DNA of 64,000 nt from Nitrospirota bacterium (GTDB lineage Bacteria > Nitrospirota > Nitrospiria > Nitrospirales > Nitrospiraceae). The stretch is taken from the NCBI GenBank assembly GCA_016219645.1, contig JACRLR010000010.1:64552-128551 (forward strand). Direction: 5' to 3'. The notes below the pieces were generated by a model, which saw nothing but the letters and a program-made list of their open reading frames with translations, did not search any database and was not told where the DNA came from. The position numbers were made by a program, and so were the translations under genes. Of the stretch, positions 17,213-26,431 are shown piece after piece (the first letter of the stretch is position 1; the number at the start of each line of letters is the position of its first letter).

Positions 17213-19663
17213 ATGAAACTGCGAGACCTGTGCCGTCGAGCATGTCTCTTTTTCTATCCCCGGGCCGACCCGAACCAATCACCAGTTGCGTTACACACCG
17301 CGGTGCCGGCAGTGATTAATCTCGCCGGTTTTACCAAGGGGATCGACAACGTTCATCTGGACGTGCAACTCAGCCCGCAATTCCAAGGCCACACTGAAAC
17401 ACTGCTTGCCGCATTAGTGGAGCAGGAAACGCAGGACCGACGTGTGGGTGCCACACGAAGAGGTCCGACGTTCCAACAATGGGAAGAATTTCGGAACCTC
17501 TACACCAGGATGATGGAGGCAGCGACGCATCAGGCCAAGTCAAAGAATGAGCCATCCCTGGTTCAACTGGCGCAGGTTGCGACAATTAAGTTCTTACTGG
17601 AAGAAGTTGACAGGAATCTCGATCACATGAGGCAGAAGTTACGACGGGCTCTCGCGTCGGATGGTCTGAGGTCGGACACTGTGCGCATCGAAGCGAACGA
17701 ATGGTTAAGTTGGCTCATTCAGAATAAAGCCAAACTGAAATACAAGATTCTCAGGCAGTTGCTGACGCCGATTCTCCAATCCGAAGAAGGAACCTTGGGC
17801 GAGCTGCGGCAGTCCCTTTGGGGGGAGCGGTGGTCACTGCCGAGAGAGTTCATCTCGAACCCCTTGTTATTGGCCGATAGCCCATTCGATGAAGAACTCC
17901 TTATGACTCATTACGTACTACTGGAGGAAGGAGGGATCCAGGATGGCGACCGAACCTACAGTTATGCCGCTATGGATCGGCTCATTCCCAATCTGTTCCC
18001 TACACCCATGTCGCATCATGGCACTAGGACCGCGCTGGCTCAGCCCGAGCAAGTTCTTGCCAGAACCAAAGCGGAGTTTCCCAAGGCGGCTAAGAAGCTG
18101 GAGCTGGGACAAGGATCCGTTGGAAATGAACCGACCAAGAGTAACTTCAGAGAGGTTCCTCGTCGAGAGGACTCTCCCAAGACCCAATTTGCCTGGGCCG
18201 AGGTACCAGCCAATGTCGATCTCCTATTTGACGACAGTTTGGCGACTAACCAAATCCAAGCGGCAAAGAGGTCCGGGGATGAATCAGCGAGAGCCTTGTG
18301 GAAGGCACAGCGCCGGTTTCAGCGGCGCATGCTGGCGACCGTCGAGCGACACTTTCGGCGCAATGGCCTCCTGATGCAAGTCGTAGCAGCGTTTGAAATA
18401 GTTCCCATTTACAAGGAATTGTCCGGCCTGCTCGCGCCTGGGGAACTTCACCGGTTTGTCGTGAACCAGGCGGCGCGTAAGGGGCTCCTGGAAAAAATTG
18501 ATAACAAACAAGGGCCGCGGCGTCCTGGTGAAATGGCTCCACTGATTCAGTTGAGTCAGCACATCGCCAAATTGTCACACCGCAAGGAACGCGACCTCCT
18601 GATCAAATTCGTGAAAGCATTCCTGACATTCCGACGCGATCTCACCCATTTGCAGATTCTCCGGCAGGCGGTCGCCGTCATTGAGTTGCGGACCAATCCT
18701 AACGACCTGCGTTTATCGCGGGCCAATCTGTCACTCCATAGGTTCTTGGGAACCGCAGAAATACAAACGTCTGTGCAGACAGTTCGCAATCACGTCATTC
18801 TCAAGGCCGACATTAGGGGATCGACGAAGGTGGTTGCCGAATTGTGCAACCGGTCACTGAACCCGGCCTCTCACTTCAGTCTCAACTTTTTCGATCCGCT
18901 CAATTCGGTGCTGCAGACCTATGGGGCCAACAAAGTGTTCATTGAGGGAGATGCCGTCATTTTAAGCATGACCGAACATAAGGAAACTCCCGAGCATCAG
19001 TTCAGCGCGGCACGCATGTGCGGAATCGGTAAACGGCTGCTGGACCTCGTACAGAAACAAAATACGTCCTGCCGCAAGAACGGTCTGCCAGAGCTGGAGA
19101 TCGGGATTGGAGTTGTCTACTGTGAGGGGCCGCCCACATTTCTGTTCGACGGCAACCAGCCCATTATGATCTCGCCCGCAATCGGCATGGCCGACCGGCT
19201 ATCGTCCTGCTCATGGATGCTACGGAATGAACAGACCAACCAGAAGCGAGTCGCTACAAACGTACAGATCTACGATATCCCCCAAGGCCATTCTCGGACA
19301 GAAGACAAGTTCGAAGGGCGCTTACGCTACAACGTGAACGGCATCGAACTGAACAAGGAGGGATTTGTGAAGCTCCAATCGGAGTTGACGTTGCAGGAGG
19401 TTACGCTCGTGCTGCCCAGAGACGACACACCAACTACGTTTTTCTTTGGCAAGTATCCAGACCTCAATGGGGCCCTACATCGGCTCATCATCCGGCTTGG
19501 TCACATACGTTCATTTGATCAAAGGCATCCACAGCTTGGCATTCCTATGTCCGAAGCCTTTTATGAAGTCATCGTCGACGACACTCTGCGGTCCCAGGTT
19601 GAGGCGGCCGTCAATGCCCACAAACCTCCGCTCAGATACCACCAGGCGCGCATAGCCCTGTAG
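17213..19663 (+). CDS. Large orphan protein with C-terminal class III nucleotidyl cyclase-like domain
   Basis: An 816-residue protein with no signal peptide. The first 500 residues are mostly helical and not recognised. From about residue 525 the sequence reads VILKADIRGSTKVV, then VFIEGDAVILSM (about 572-583) and LEIGIGVVYCEGP; this is the layout of class III adenylate/guanylate cyclases, with ADIRGST supplying the first metal Asp and GDAV the second. The domain is followed by about 120 residues that are not assigned. Whether it makes a cyclic nucleotide is unknown. It is monocistronic, lies next to a gene-free region, and is flanked downstream by a convergent methyltransferase gene. Confidence 0.72.
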   Translation: MKLRDLCRRACLFFYPRADPNQSPVALHTAVPAVINLAGFTKGIDNVHLDVQLSPQFQGHTETLLAALVEQETQDRRVGATRRGPTFQQWEEFRNLYTRMMEAATHQAKSKNEPSLVQLAQVATIKFLLEEVDRNLDHMRQKLRRALASDGLRSDTVRIEANEWLSWLIQNKAKLKYKILRQLLTPILQSEEGTLGELRQSLWGERWSLPREFISNPLLLADSPFDEELLMTHYVLLEEGGIQDGDRTYSYAAMDRLIPNLFPTPMSHHGTRTALAQPEQVLARTKAEFPKAAKKLELGQGSVGNEPTKSNFREVPRREDSPKTQFAWAEVPANVDLLFDDSLATNQIQAAKRSGDESARALWKAQRRFQRRMLATVERHFRRNGLLMQVVAAFEIVPIYKELSGLLAPGELHRFVVNQAARKGLLEKIDNKQGPRRPGEMAPLIQLSQHIAKLSHRKERDLLIKFVKAFLTFRRDLTHLQILRQAVAVIELRTNPNDLRLSRANLSLHRFLGTAEIQTSVQTVRNHVILKADIRGSTKVVAELCNRSLNPASHFSLNFFDPLNSVLQTYGANKVFIEGDAVILSMTEHKETPEHQFSAARMCGIGKRLLDLVQKQNTSCRKNGLPELEIGIGVVYCEGPPTFLFDGNQPIMISPAIGMADRLSSCSWMLRNEQTNQKRVATNVQIYDIPQGHSRTEDKFEGRLRYNVNGIELNKEGFVKLQSELTLQEVTLVLPRDDTPTTFFFGKYPDLNGALHRLIIRLGHIRSFDQRHPQLGIPMSEAFYEVIVDDTLRSQVEAAVNAHKPPLRYHQARIAL

Positions 19664-19743
19664 CCCGGCACCACTACCCCTTTCACATCACTCAATCGAC
19701 AGCTTAGCGGGAACATTCCCTCGGATAGATGAATGGGCCCGGG

Positions 19744-20550
19744 TCATTTCCGTTTGGGAAGCCGCGAGAAGTGGAATGCGGCAATCGCAACAGTCGCCGC
19801 AACGTTAAGTGACTCCACGTCACGGCTCAGGGGAATCGTGAATCGAGTGGTCGCCTGGCTGCTCAGTTGAGCTGACAAACCCCGACCTTCATTCCCGACA
19901 GCAAGGATGAGTCTCCGAGGCACCTGACGAATCTCGTCGATCGGAACAGTTCCGTTCCCTGTCGCTTCTGCCGCAAAAATCCCGCAGTCTTGACGAATCA
20001 ACACGGAGACGTCTCTGGCAATAAAGATCGGTAGGCTGAGCAACGAGCCGCTGGTCGCACGAACAACCTTGGGATGATAGACATCAGCAGATTCAGGCGT
20101 GAGCCACAGCCCACTGAGGTTGAGAGCTGCCGCCGTTCGAATAATAGCTCCAACATTCGTGGGATCTTGGAGCTCTTCCCCAAAAATTCCCAGGACAGTC
20201 GGCTGTCTCAGCACACTTCCTTCATCCCATGTCGGTTGCCGCACGACAGCGAGGATGCCTTGAGGCGCATCCAAATCAGATATCCTTGAGAATTGGAGGT
20301 CTGAACAGGAGTATTGTTTCGTCGAGGAGGCCACACGGATCACCCGTTCGTCCCGCCCCCCCCTTGGGAGATAGCCCTGGGTTGACACAATTGCCAGAAT
20401 CTGGTCGGGATACCGGGTTAGAAGATCCTCTACTGCATGGCTGCCTTCGACCACGAACGAACCACTCTGCGCTCGGACAGATTTTTCACGAAGAAGCCCC
20501 CGAATGTCGGCTCCTTGAGACCTTGTTAGAAGGGGGACTGCGGCAGCCAT
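19744..20550 (-). CDS. TrmH/SpoU-family RNA 2'-O-ribose methyltransferase
   Basis: A 268-residue SPOUT enzyme that methylates the 2'-OH of a ribose in rRNA or tRNA. The N-terminal about 100 residues match the RNA-binding substrate domain (FVVEGSHAVEDLL). The SPOUT domain has the three motifs: DPTNVGAIIRTAAA (motif 1, catalytic Arg and Asn), LAVGNEGRGLS (motif 2), and IPLSRDVESLNVAATVAIA (motif 3, SAM knot). The exact target, for example a 23S rRNA position, cannot be told from sequence. Confidence 0.92.
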   Translation of the reverse strand: MAAAVPLLTRSQGADIRGLLREKSVRAQSGSFVVEGSHAVEDLLTRYPDQILAIVSTQGYLPRGGRDERVIRVASSTKQYSCSDLQFSRISDLDAPQGILAVVRQPTWDEGSVLRQPTVLGIFGEELQDPTNVGAIIRTAAALNLSGLWLTPESADVYHPKVVRATSGSLLSLPIFIARDVSVLIRQDCGIFAAEATGNGTVPIDEIRQVPRRLILAVGNEGRGLSAQLSSQATTRFTIPLSRDVESLNVAATVAIAAFHFSRLPKRK

Positions 20551-20715
20551 CTTAGGCGGGATTCTTCACGAATGCGGTGGCACGGCGTTCGAGGCTGAAC
20601 CGGTCTGGATTCTCACAAGTAAGACAGAAACGAATCGCAGCTCACCACATTGACCGGACCACTGAGCGGATACTCACCAGTATCCTTAGCGAGTACGCAC
20701 CTGGATAGCACTGCT

Positions 20716-21057
20716 TCAGCGGCGTTTCCGTCCGGATGCCGCTTCGGCAGCTCGAATTCGTTGAGCCCGTGCCTTCGCCCGTTTGAGGGCGGTCAATTTT
20801 CCTTTGGTTCGATCCTGCTCATCCTGAAGCTTTTCGAACTGAGACTTGAGATAGAGTTTTTCCCGCCTGTGCAGCGAAGCGCATTCTTCTTTCGAAAGCT
20901 GAATCCAATCTCCACCAGTACGAGCCCGTTTGATCCGCTGTTCCAGCGACTCACGCAACTGCCTGGAACGCATGGTTAAGAGAGACTTCAAGGCATCCTT
21001 ACGACGCTGAACTTCTTCTTCTTCTGCGATAATTCCTCGAATATCCGTCCCTAACAT
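20716..21057 (-). CDS. Small charged coiled-coil protein
   Basis: The start at 21057 follows a strong GGAGGAGG; the longer frame upstream is rejected. The 113-residue product is almost entirely helical and rich in Arg, Lys and Glu (EEEEVQRRKDALKSLL), with a basic tail ending GRKRR. No domain is recognised. It is divergent from the HTH gene and separated from the upstream methyltransferase gene by about 165 bases that show nothing. It could bind nucleic acid or ribosomes, but this is a guess from charge. Confidence 0.7.
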   Translation of the reverse strand: MLGTDIRGIIAEEEEVQRRKDALKSLLTMRSRQLRESLEQRIKRARTGGDWIQLSKEECASLHRREKLYLKSQFEKLQDEQDRTKGKLTALKRAKARAQRIRAAEAASGRKRR

Positions 21058-21229
21058 GATCCTCCTCCTCACTGAATCGATAATACCCCCACGACGCACT
21101 ATACCCGATTTCATCAGGCATCTTCCACTGGGAGGGAAACATTCTTAAGTCATTGTGTTTCAAGGAAAATTATGCAGGATCCGCCCTAGGGAGGTTGCAG
21201 CATCGCCTCTGCTTGAGTATCATCAGGCC

Positions 21230-21691
21230 ATGGAGCTCGGACAACTGATTCAGGCCTGGCGTGTCTCGCAAGGTCATTCCATCGATGATTTGGCGGCCGA
21301 ATTACATCTTCAACCTCACCTCTTGGAGAAAATTGAGACGGGTGAGATTGACCCCTCCGCCTCCCTGCTGGAAGCGCTCGCCGGCGCATTGAAGATCCCT
21401 CCGGCCTGGCTCTTTAGCCACCCAACCTTATTTCGAACTCTCTTTGAAGATCCCGAGGACAAGACAGACTCCATCCCTCCGGGCCCCGATCCTGTTACAG
21501 AACGGATTCTCGCCGGATCACATATGGATCGGTCGCTGTATGTCCTGCTCACAGCAATTATGCAAAGCGGCGAACCGAAATTGTTGCGCGCAGCGGAAGT
21601 GAATTTGCGGAGCCTTGTCAAACAGGCCAAACAGGCAACGGTACCCTGGCAAAACCGCCCGTCGGGCCACTTCGAACCACCAAGCGACTAG
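21230..21691 (+). CDS. XRE-type helix-turn-helix protein
   Basis: The ATG at 21230 gives 153 residues. Residues 1-60 are an XRE-family HTH: LGQLIQAWRVSQGHSIDDLA, then the recognition region LQPHLLEKIETGEIDPS, as in Cro/C1-type and RodZ-like N-termini. The remainder is helical and unassigned. With no adjacent target gene it is probably a stand-alone regulator. A family B repeat begins at its stop codon. Confidence 0.85.
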   Translation: MELGQLIQAWRVSQGHSIDDLAAELHLQPHLLEKIETGEIDPSASLLEALAGALKIPPAWLFSHPTLFRTLFEDPEDKTDSIPPGPDPVTERILAGSHMDRSLYVLLTAIMQSGEPKLLRAAEVNLRSLVKQAKQATVPWQNRPSGHFEPPSD

Positions 21692-21845
21692 CACGACGCT
21701 GAAAAAGTCCGCCAGCGTGATTGCAAGGTTAAGGCTGAGGCTAAGGTTGAGCAAACACGAACCTCTTCGACGCTTAACCTTAACCTCGACCTACACCTAC
21801 TTCATACGTTGCGGCCTTGCTGAACGGCCTTTTTGAGCGTCCTGC
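21691..21845. repeat. Family B element, best-preserved copy
   Basis: The outer arms GCACGACGCTGAAAAAGTCC and GGCCTTTTTGAGCGTCCTGC are near-complementary. Inside, 21727-21800 repeats AAGGTT/AAGGCT/GAGGCT hexamers followed by CTTAACCTTAACCTCGACCT complements. The element fills the space between the convergent HTH and RlmI-like genes, suggesting a terminator-like role. Confidence 0.8.
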
Positions 21846-21880
21846 ATACAAACGACGATGTCATGCTACCGGCCTCATGC

Positions 21881-23074
21881 TCACAATACCTGTAGGATGA
21901 AGCACTTGAGGTAGCGCGTCTCGGGCATTGTGGCGAGGACGGGATGGTCACTGGCCTGTCCACGCTGTTCCAGCAAGCGAACCTGTCGTTGTGCATCGCG
22001 CGCGGCCAGACAGATCGCTGTCCACAAATCCTGCTCCGTCACATGGTGCGAACAGGAACTCGTGATCAAAAATCCCTCCGGCCTGGTCAGTCGTATCCCA
22101 TGCAAGTTCACATCTTTGTAGCCAGCCAGGGCCCGACTCACGGCCTGTTTACTGCGGGCAAAGGCTGGAGGATCGAGTAGCACCAGACCATAACGGCGCC
22201 CGGCCTGTTTCAGTTTTCGCATTTCCTCAAACGCATCCCCTGTTCGATAGACACAGCGATCATCCACCTTGTTTAACAGCGCATGTCGCTGCGCGAGCGC
22301 CAGGGCGTCTTCACTCACATCCAGTCCTTCAACCGACTGTGCCCCTCCCAGCGCCGCATGAATCCCAAACGCTCCGGTATGCGCGAACACCTCCAACACA
22401 TCTGCGCCGGCTGCATACTTCGCCGCCACTAGTCGATTCTCCCGTTGATCGCAAAACCATCCGGTTTTCTGGCCTCGTTCAACATCGACAAAAAATTGTG
22501 CCGGCCCCTCCTGGATGTTGATCGTCGTCGCACCGGCCCCCCGAAGAAATCCTTTCTCCATCGATAATCCTTCCAATATGCGACTCTTGGCATCGTTCCG
22601 CAGATACACTCTCGGGGCTCCGGATTCCTGACATAGAAGACCGGCCAGCAAGTCTTTCCGACGGTCCATGCCGGACGACAGGGTCTGCATGACCAAGACC
22701 TCGTCATATCGATCTACAATCAAGCCCGGTAATCGATCCGCTTCCCCATAGATGAGTCGATACGCGGTCGTTCCGGTGACGATTCGCTGACGCAATCTGA
22801 GGGCCTGCGCTAGTCGCCCTCTCCAAAACTGTTCTGTGATGGGTTCATCATCGAAGGTCAGAATCCGCACGCGAATCTTAGACGCAGGATTGTAGAGACC
22901 CCGTGCGTAGAATCTCCCGTCCGATGCCATGACATCGACCACATCACCCGCTCGCGGCTCACCCCTGACCTCCTCGACAAAGCCGGCATAGATCCAGAGA
23001 TGTCCTTGTGCCACTGCGGCATGGGAGCGAGAAAGACGGACAGAGCCTCGAGAATTGTCATCCTGAAGAGTCAT
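21881..23074 (-). CDS. RlmI-type 23S rRNA (cytosine-C5) methyltransferase
   Basis: A class I SAM-dependent methyltransferase with an N-terminal PUA domain. The start at 23074 gives 397 residues, the RlmI length; the extended frame is rejected. The PUA region is about 5-75 (HLWIYAGFVEEV, GDVVDVMASDG), then an EEHEE-like domain, then the Rossmann part with VLEVFAHTGAFGIHAA, DVSEDALALAQ and the catalytic LLDPPAFARSK. SSCSHHV is the second conserved Cys motif. RlmI modifies C1962 in E. coli; the target here is inferred. Confidence 0.9.
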   Translation of the reverse strand: MTLQDDNSRGSVRLSRSHAAVAQGHLWIYAGFVEEVRGEPRAGDVVDVMASDGRFYARGLYNPASKIRVRILTFDDEPITEQFWRGRLAQALRLRQRIVTGTTAYRLIYGEADRLPGLIVDRYDEVLVMQTLSSGMDRRKDLLAGLLCQESGAPRVYLRNDAKSRILEGLSMEKGFLRGAGATTINIQEGPAQFFVDVERGQKTGWFCDQRENRLVAAKYAAGADVLEVFAHTGAFGIHAALGGAQSVEGLDVSEDALALAQRHALLNKVDDRCVYRTGDAFEEMRKLKQAGRRYGLVLLDPPAFARSKQAVSRALAGYKDVNLHGIRLTRPEGFLITSSCSHHVTEQDLWTAICLAARDAQRQVRLLEQRGQASDHPVLATMPETRYLKCFILQVL

Positions 23075-23218
23075 TGCATACTTATCCAATGGCGCGAACC
23101 GAACGTCAACCCCCTCCGGGCATATCTGGTTACTTGACGGCTGCCTTGCGCTGTGGTTTGCTGCCCGTAGGCGCAAGATCGTGCATGATTTCCACTCGAT
23201 GAACCAGGAAACTTGAGA

Positions 23219-24874
23219 ATGAGTCAAATACCGACCATCGGTTCCGCTGTTATCGACCGGCTCCACCAATTGGGGGTCCGCCATATCTTTGGAATCCCCG
23301 GCGACTATGTGCTCAGCCTCTATAAATTGATCGAGGCCTCACCGATTCAGCAAATCGGGACCACCAGGGAAGATTGTGCGGGGTTCGCGGCGGATGCCTA
23401 CGCGCGAATCAACGGCATCGGCGCGGTCTGCGTGACCTACTGCGTCGGTGGACTCAATACCGTAAACGCCATCGCCTGCGCCTATGCCGAGCGGTCTCCG
23501 GTAGTGCTGCTCACCGGATCACCGGGGCTCTCAGAGCGTATTCGTACGCCGTATCTGCATCACATGGTGCGGGATTTTTCCACGCAACGGGAGGTCTTCG
23601 AGAAGATTACGGTAGCAGCCATCTCGTTGGATGATCCTTCGACCGCTGAACGAGAAATGGATCGGGCCTTTTCGTCAATGTTGCGCTATCGCCGCCCGAT
23701 CTACATTGAAATCCCTCGGGATCTCGTTCATACGTCCTTGGCAAACCCCTTACGCCCCTTGTGCCTCGACGACGAACCAAGTGAGAGCGCCGCACTGGAG
23801 GAAGCGATAGCGGAGGTCCGAACCATGCTGGCTTTAGCCAGCCGGCCGGCTATTTTAGCCGGTGCAGAAATCGGACGATTCGGGCTCCAAGATGATCTGA
23901 CCCGGCTTGTTGAACGGCTCAATGTCCCTATCGCCTCGACCCTGCTTGGCAAGTCGGTCATCCGTGAAGATCACCCGCTCTACGTCGGAGTATATGGCGG
24001 CCTCATCGCACGTGACGAGGTCCAACAGTTCATCAATGAATCCGACTGTCTGCTCATCCTGGGGTCGATCCTATCCGATGTCGAAGATCTCAATGCTGAT
24101 TCACCTCTGCTGTCGGAAGGGCGCACGATCCACGCGACAGCTGATCGTGTGGCCATCAAACACCATCGCTACGACGCAATCAGGTTTCAAGACTTTGTCA
24201 AGGCACTGGTGAGCAATCCCCTGCCTGCATTTCCTTCTCGCCCGCTTCCAACACCTCCCTCCCCCGCACAAATCTCAATTGCACCGGATGCCCCGGTGAC
24301 GTTGAATGGGCTCTTTCACCATCTCGATGGCCTGTTGAACGAGCAGACCCTTGTCATTGCCGACGTCGGGGAATCGCTCTTTGCAGCAGCTGATCTCCAT
24401 GTCCACCGGCGCTTCGAGTTCCTCTCCCCGGCCTATTACACCTCAATGGGGTTTGCCGTTCCGGCCGCCATAGGCGCCTCGTTCGCCGACCCCACGCTTC
24501 GACCGATTGTGTTGGTTGGCGATGGCGCGTTTCAAATGACGGGAACAGAACTTTCGACCGCCGTACGATATGGACAAACACCGATTGTCATCGTGCTGAA
24601 TAATCGAGGCTACTCTACTGAACGGGAGATTCTGGAAGGCCCTTTCAACGACGTCCACGAGTGGCACTATGAACGGATTTGCGACATGGTCGGAGGAGGA
24701 GTCGGCACGAGGATCACGACCCAAGGAGGGTTTGAACGAGGCCTCGCCATCGCCTTGGCCGATACGAGCCGCTTGCATGTGATGAATGTGCTGCTCGATC
24801 CGGCAGACCGCTCGGCCGGCATGGTGCGACTTGCCCATCGTCTTGCCAAACGCCTCTCCACGGATCGCCCCTAA
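23219..24874 (+). CDS. Thiamine diphosphate-dependent 2-oxoacid decarboxylase (IPDC/PDC family)
   Basis: The ATG at 23219 is used, preceded by AGGAAA; a TTG two codons upstream is less likely. The 551-residue protein has the pyruvate/indolepyruvate decarboxylase layout: an N-terminal PYR domain with the catalytic Glu in TTREDCAGFAADAYAR, a central domain, and a C-terminal PP domain with VGDGAFQMT...NNRGYSTE, the ThDP-Mg motif. It would decarboxylate pyruvate or an aromatic 2-oxoacid to the aldehyde. No alcohol or aldehyde dehydrogenase is adjacent, so the physiological substrate is open. Divergent from the RlmI-like gene. Confidence 0.9.
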   Translation: MSQIPTIGSAVIDRLHQLGVRHIFGIPGDYVLSLYKLIEASPIQQIGTTREDCAGFAADAYARINGIGAVCVTYCVGGLNTVNAIACAYAERSPVVLLTGSPGLSERIRTPYLHHMVRDFSTQREVFEKITVAAISLDDPSTAEREMDRAFSSMLRYRRPIYIEIPRDLVHTSLANPLRPLCLDDEPSESAALEEAIAEVRTMLALASRPAILAGAEIGRFGLQDDLTRLVERLNVPIASTLLGKSVIREDHPLYVGVYGGLIARDEVQQFINESDCLLILGSILSDVEDLNADSPLLSEGRTIHATADRVAIKHHRYDAIRFQDFVKALVSNPLPAFPSRPLPTPPSPAQISIAPDAPVTLNGLFHHLDGLLNEQTLVIADVGESLFAAADLHVHRRFEFLSPAYYTSMGFAVPAAIGASFADPTLRPIVLVGDGAFQMTGTELSTAVRYGQTPIVIVLNNRGYSTEREILEGPFNDVHEWHYERICDMVGGGVGTRITTQGGFERGLAIALADTSRLHVMNVLLDPADRSAGMVRLAHRLAKRLSTDRP

Positions 24875-24879
24875 CGACT

Positions 24880-24950
24880 GGTTTATTGGGTTAATTTAGT
24901 TCATCTAGTTCGTTTCGTTGAACCAAACAAACAAGACAAACCAACCAGAG
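24880..24950. repeat. Family C pentamer-period hairpin after the decarboxylase gene
   Basis: GGTTTATTGGGTTAATTTAG and GTTCGTTTCGTTG pair approximately with AACCAAACAAACAAGACAAA. The shorter stem AGGTGAAGGG...CCCTCTTCACCT follows at 24963-24995, with TTTTT in its loop. Together they could terminate the decarboxylase transcript. Confidence 0.65.
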
Positions 24951-25078
24951 TAACCCTGTTAGAGGTGAAGGGTTTTTCCACCACCCTCTTCACCTTCCAC
25001 TCCTGTTGCTCTCCGAATACCTAACAGTTTGGCCATTCACCGGTGGCATATCACCTGCACAGTTAGTGTAATATACTG

Positions 25079-25100
25079 ATGCACCGGCGCTACGGTGCAT
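25079..25100. promoter_or_regulatory. Perfect inverted repeat upstream of the glycosyltransferase operon
   Basis: ATGCACCG and CGGTGCAT form an eight-base perfect inverted repeat with a six-base loop. It lies about 86 bases before the first start codon and just after a TAATAT (25069-25074) that could be a -10 box, although no good -35 is visible. It may be an operator or a leader hairpin. Confidence 0.4.
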
Positions 25101-25186
25101 GCAGCATACGTTTTTGATGCCTATTCGTGATTGTGCTGCATCTCAGAGCCAGATTAGGCAGCCAAGACGTTCATAAGGAGGCTCCC

Positions 25187-26431
25187 ATGTCAGATTTCTA
25201 CCAAAATGGTGTCGTGACAGTGCTTCACCGCCTCGGACAGTCGAATCTCGATCAGCTTGAGCGCGAATTGGCCCGGTATGGGCGTGCGAATCCCATTGCC
25301 CTGGTCCTTCCCTCACTCTATTCAGAATTGGGACGCCCGGCATTGAAGGCTATCGTGGAAACTCTCGACAGCGTGTCTTACCTGAACGAGATCGTCATTT
25401 CATTGGATCGTGCCTCGGCCTTGGAGTTTCGCATGGCGAAAGAGTTCTTTTCCGTACTCCCCCAACGGGTGCGTCTGATCTGGAATGACGGTGCGCGCAT
25501 CCAAGCCATCCTCAAGCTCTTGGTCGACCACAACCTCGATGTCGGATTGCCGGGCAAGGGACGGGGCTGTTGGACCGCCTTCGGCTATGTGTTGGCCAGA
25601 AACAACAGCCAGGTCATCGCACTCCATGACTGCGACATCACCAGCTACAATCGGGAATATCTGGCACGCCTCTGTTATCCCATCGCGAATCCAAATCTCG
25701 GTTATGAATTCTGCAAAGGCTATTACAGCCGCGTGACAGACCGTCTCCATGGGCGAGTGACCCGCCTGTTCATCACCCCCCTGATCCGAAGCCTCCAACA
25801 GCTTGTGGGACCTCATTCGCTTCTGACGTTCCTCGACAGTTTTCGGTACCCGCTGGCAGGGGAATTCGCCATGGTGCGGGACTTGGCCTGGACCAACCGT
25901 TTTCCAGGTGACTGGGGTCTTGAAATCGGCGTCCTCGCGGAGGTCTACCGGAACTGTGCCTTGCGCCGCATCTGCCAAGCGGATATCGCGGATGCCTATG
26001 ACCACAAACATCAAGAGCTCTCAGACCATGACCCCGATGTCGGCCTTCTCAAGATGTGCGCGGATATTACGAAATCCCTTTTCAGGAATCTGGCGAGCGA
26101 AGGCGTCATCTTGTCCGACGGAGTCCTCAAGACGCTGCGGGCAACATATTTGCAGGCAGCGCAAGAGGCGATCAGCCGCTACGAAAACGACGCGGCGATC
26201 AACAGCCTCACCTTCGACCGACACCAAGAGCGAACGGCGGTCGAAGTCTTCTTGAAAGGAATGAAACTTGCCACAGAAGGCTTTCTCGAAGATCCACTGG
26301 GCGTCCCCATGATTTCCAACTGGAGTCGTGTGACACATGCGGTCCCGGATATTTTCGAGCGCCTCGTCGAGGCCGTTGAAACAGACCACGCATGGGACCC
26401 CAAAACTGAAGCAGCAACCAAATCGCCATGA
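25187..26431 (+). CDS. Probable glucosyl-3-phosphoglycerate synthase (GT81-like)
   Basis: A 414-residue GT-A glycosyltransferase, started at the ATG after AAGGAGG. The family transfers glucose from NDP-glucose to 3-phosphoglycerate. LPGKGRGCW near 120, the DCD metal motif at Asp148/Asp150 in ALHDCDITSYN, and RYPLAGEFAM fit GpgS-type enzymes. The next gene overlaps by four bases (ATGA), and the operon ends with a mannosyl/glucosyl-3-phosphoglycerate phosphatase homologue, which strongly supports the assignment. Mannosyl donor use is the main alternative. Confidence 0.82.
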   Translation: MSDFYQNGVVTVLHRLGQSNLDQLERELARYGRANPIALVLPSLYSELGRPALKAIVETLDSVSYLNEIVISLDRASALEFRMAKEFFSVLPQRVRLIWNDGARIQAILKLLVDHNLDVGLPGKGRGCWTAFGYVLARNNSQVIALHDCDITSYNREYLARLCYPIANPNLGYEFCKGYYSRVTDRLHGRVTRLFITPLIRSLQQLVGPHSLLTFLDSFRYPLAGEFAMVRDLAWTNRFPGDWGLEIGVLAEVYRNCALRRICQADIADAYDHKHQELSDHDPDVGLLKMCADITKSLFRNLASEGVILSDGVLKTLRATYLQAAQEAISRYENDAAINSLTFDRHQERTAVEVFLKGMKLATEGFLEDPLGVPMISNWSRVTHAVPDIFERLVEAVETDHAWDPKTEAATKSP

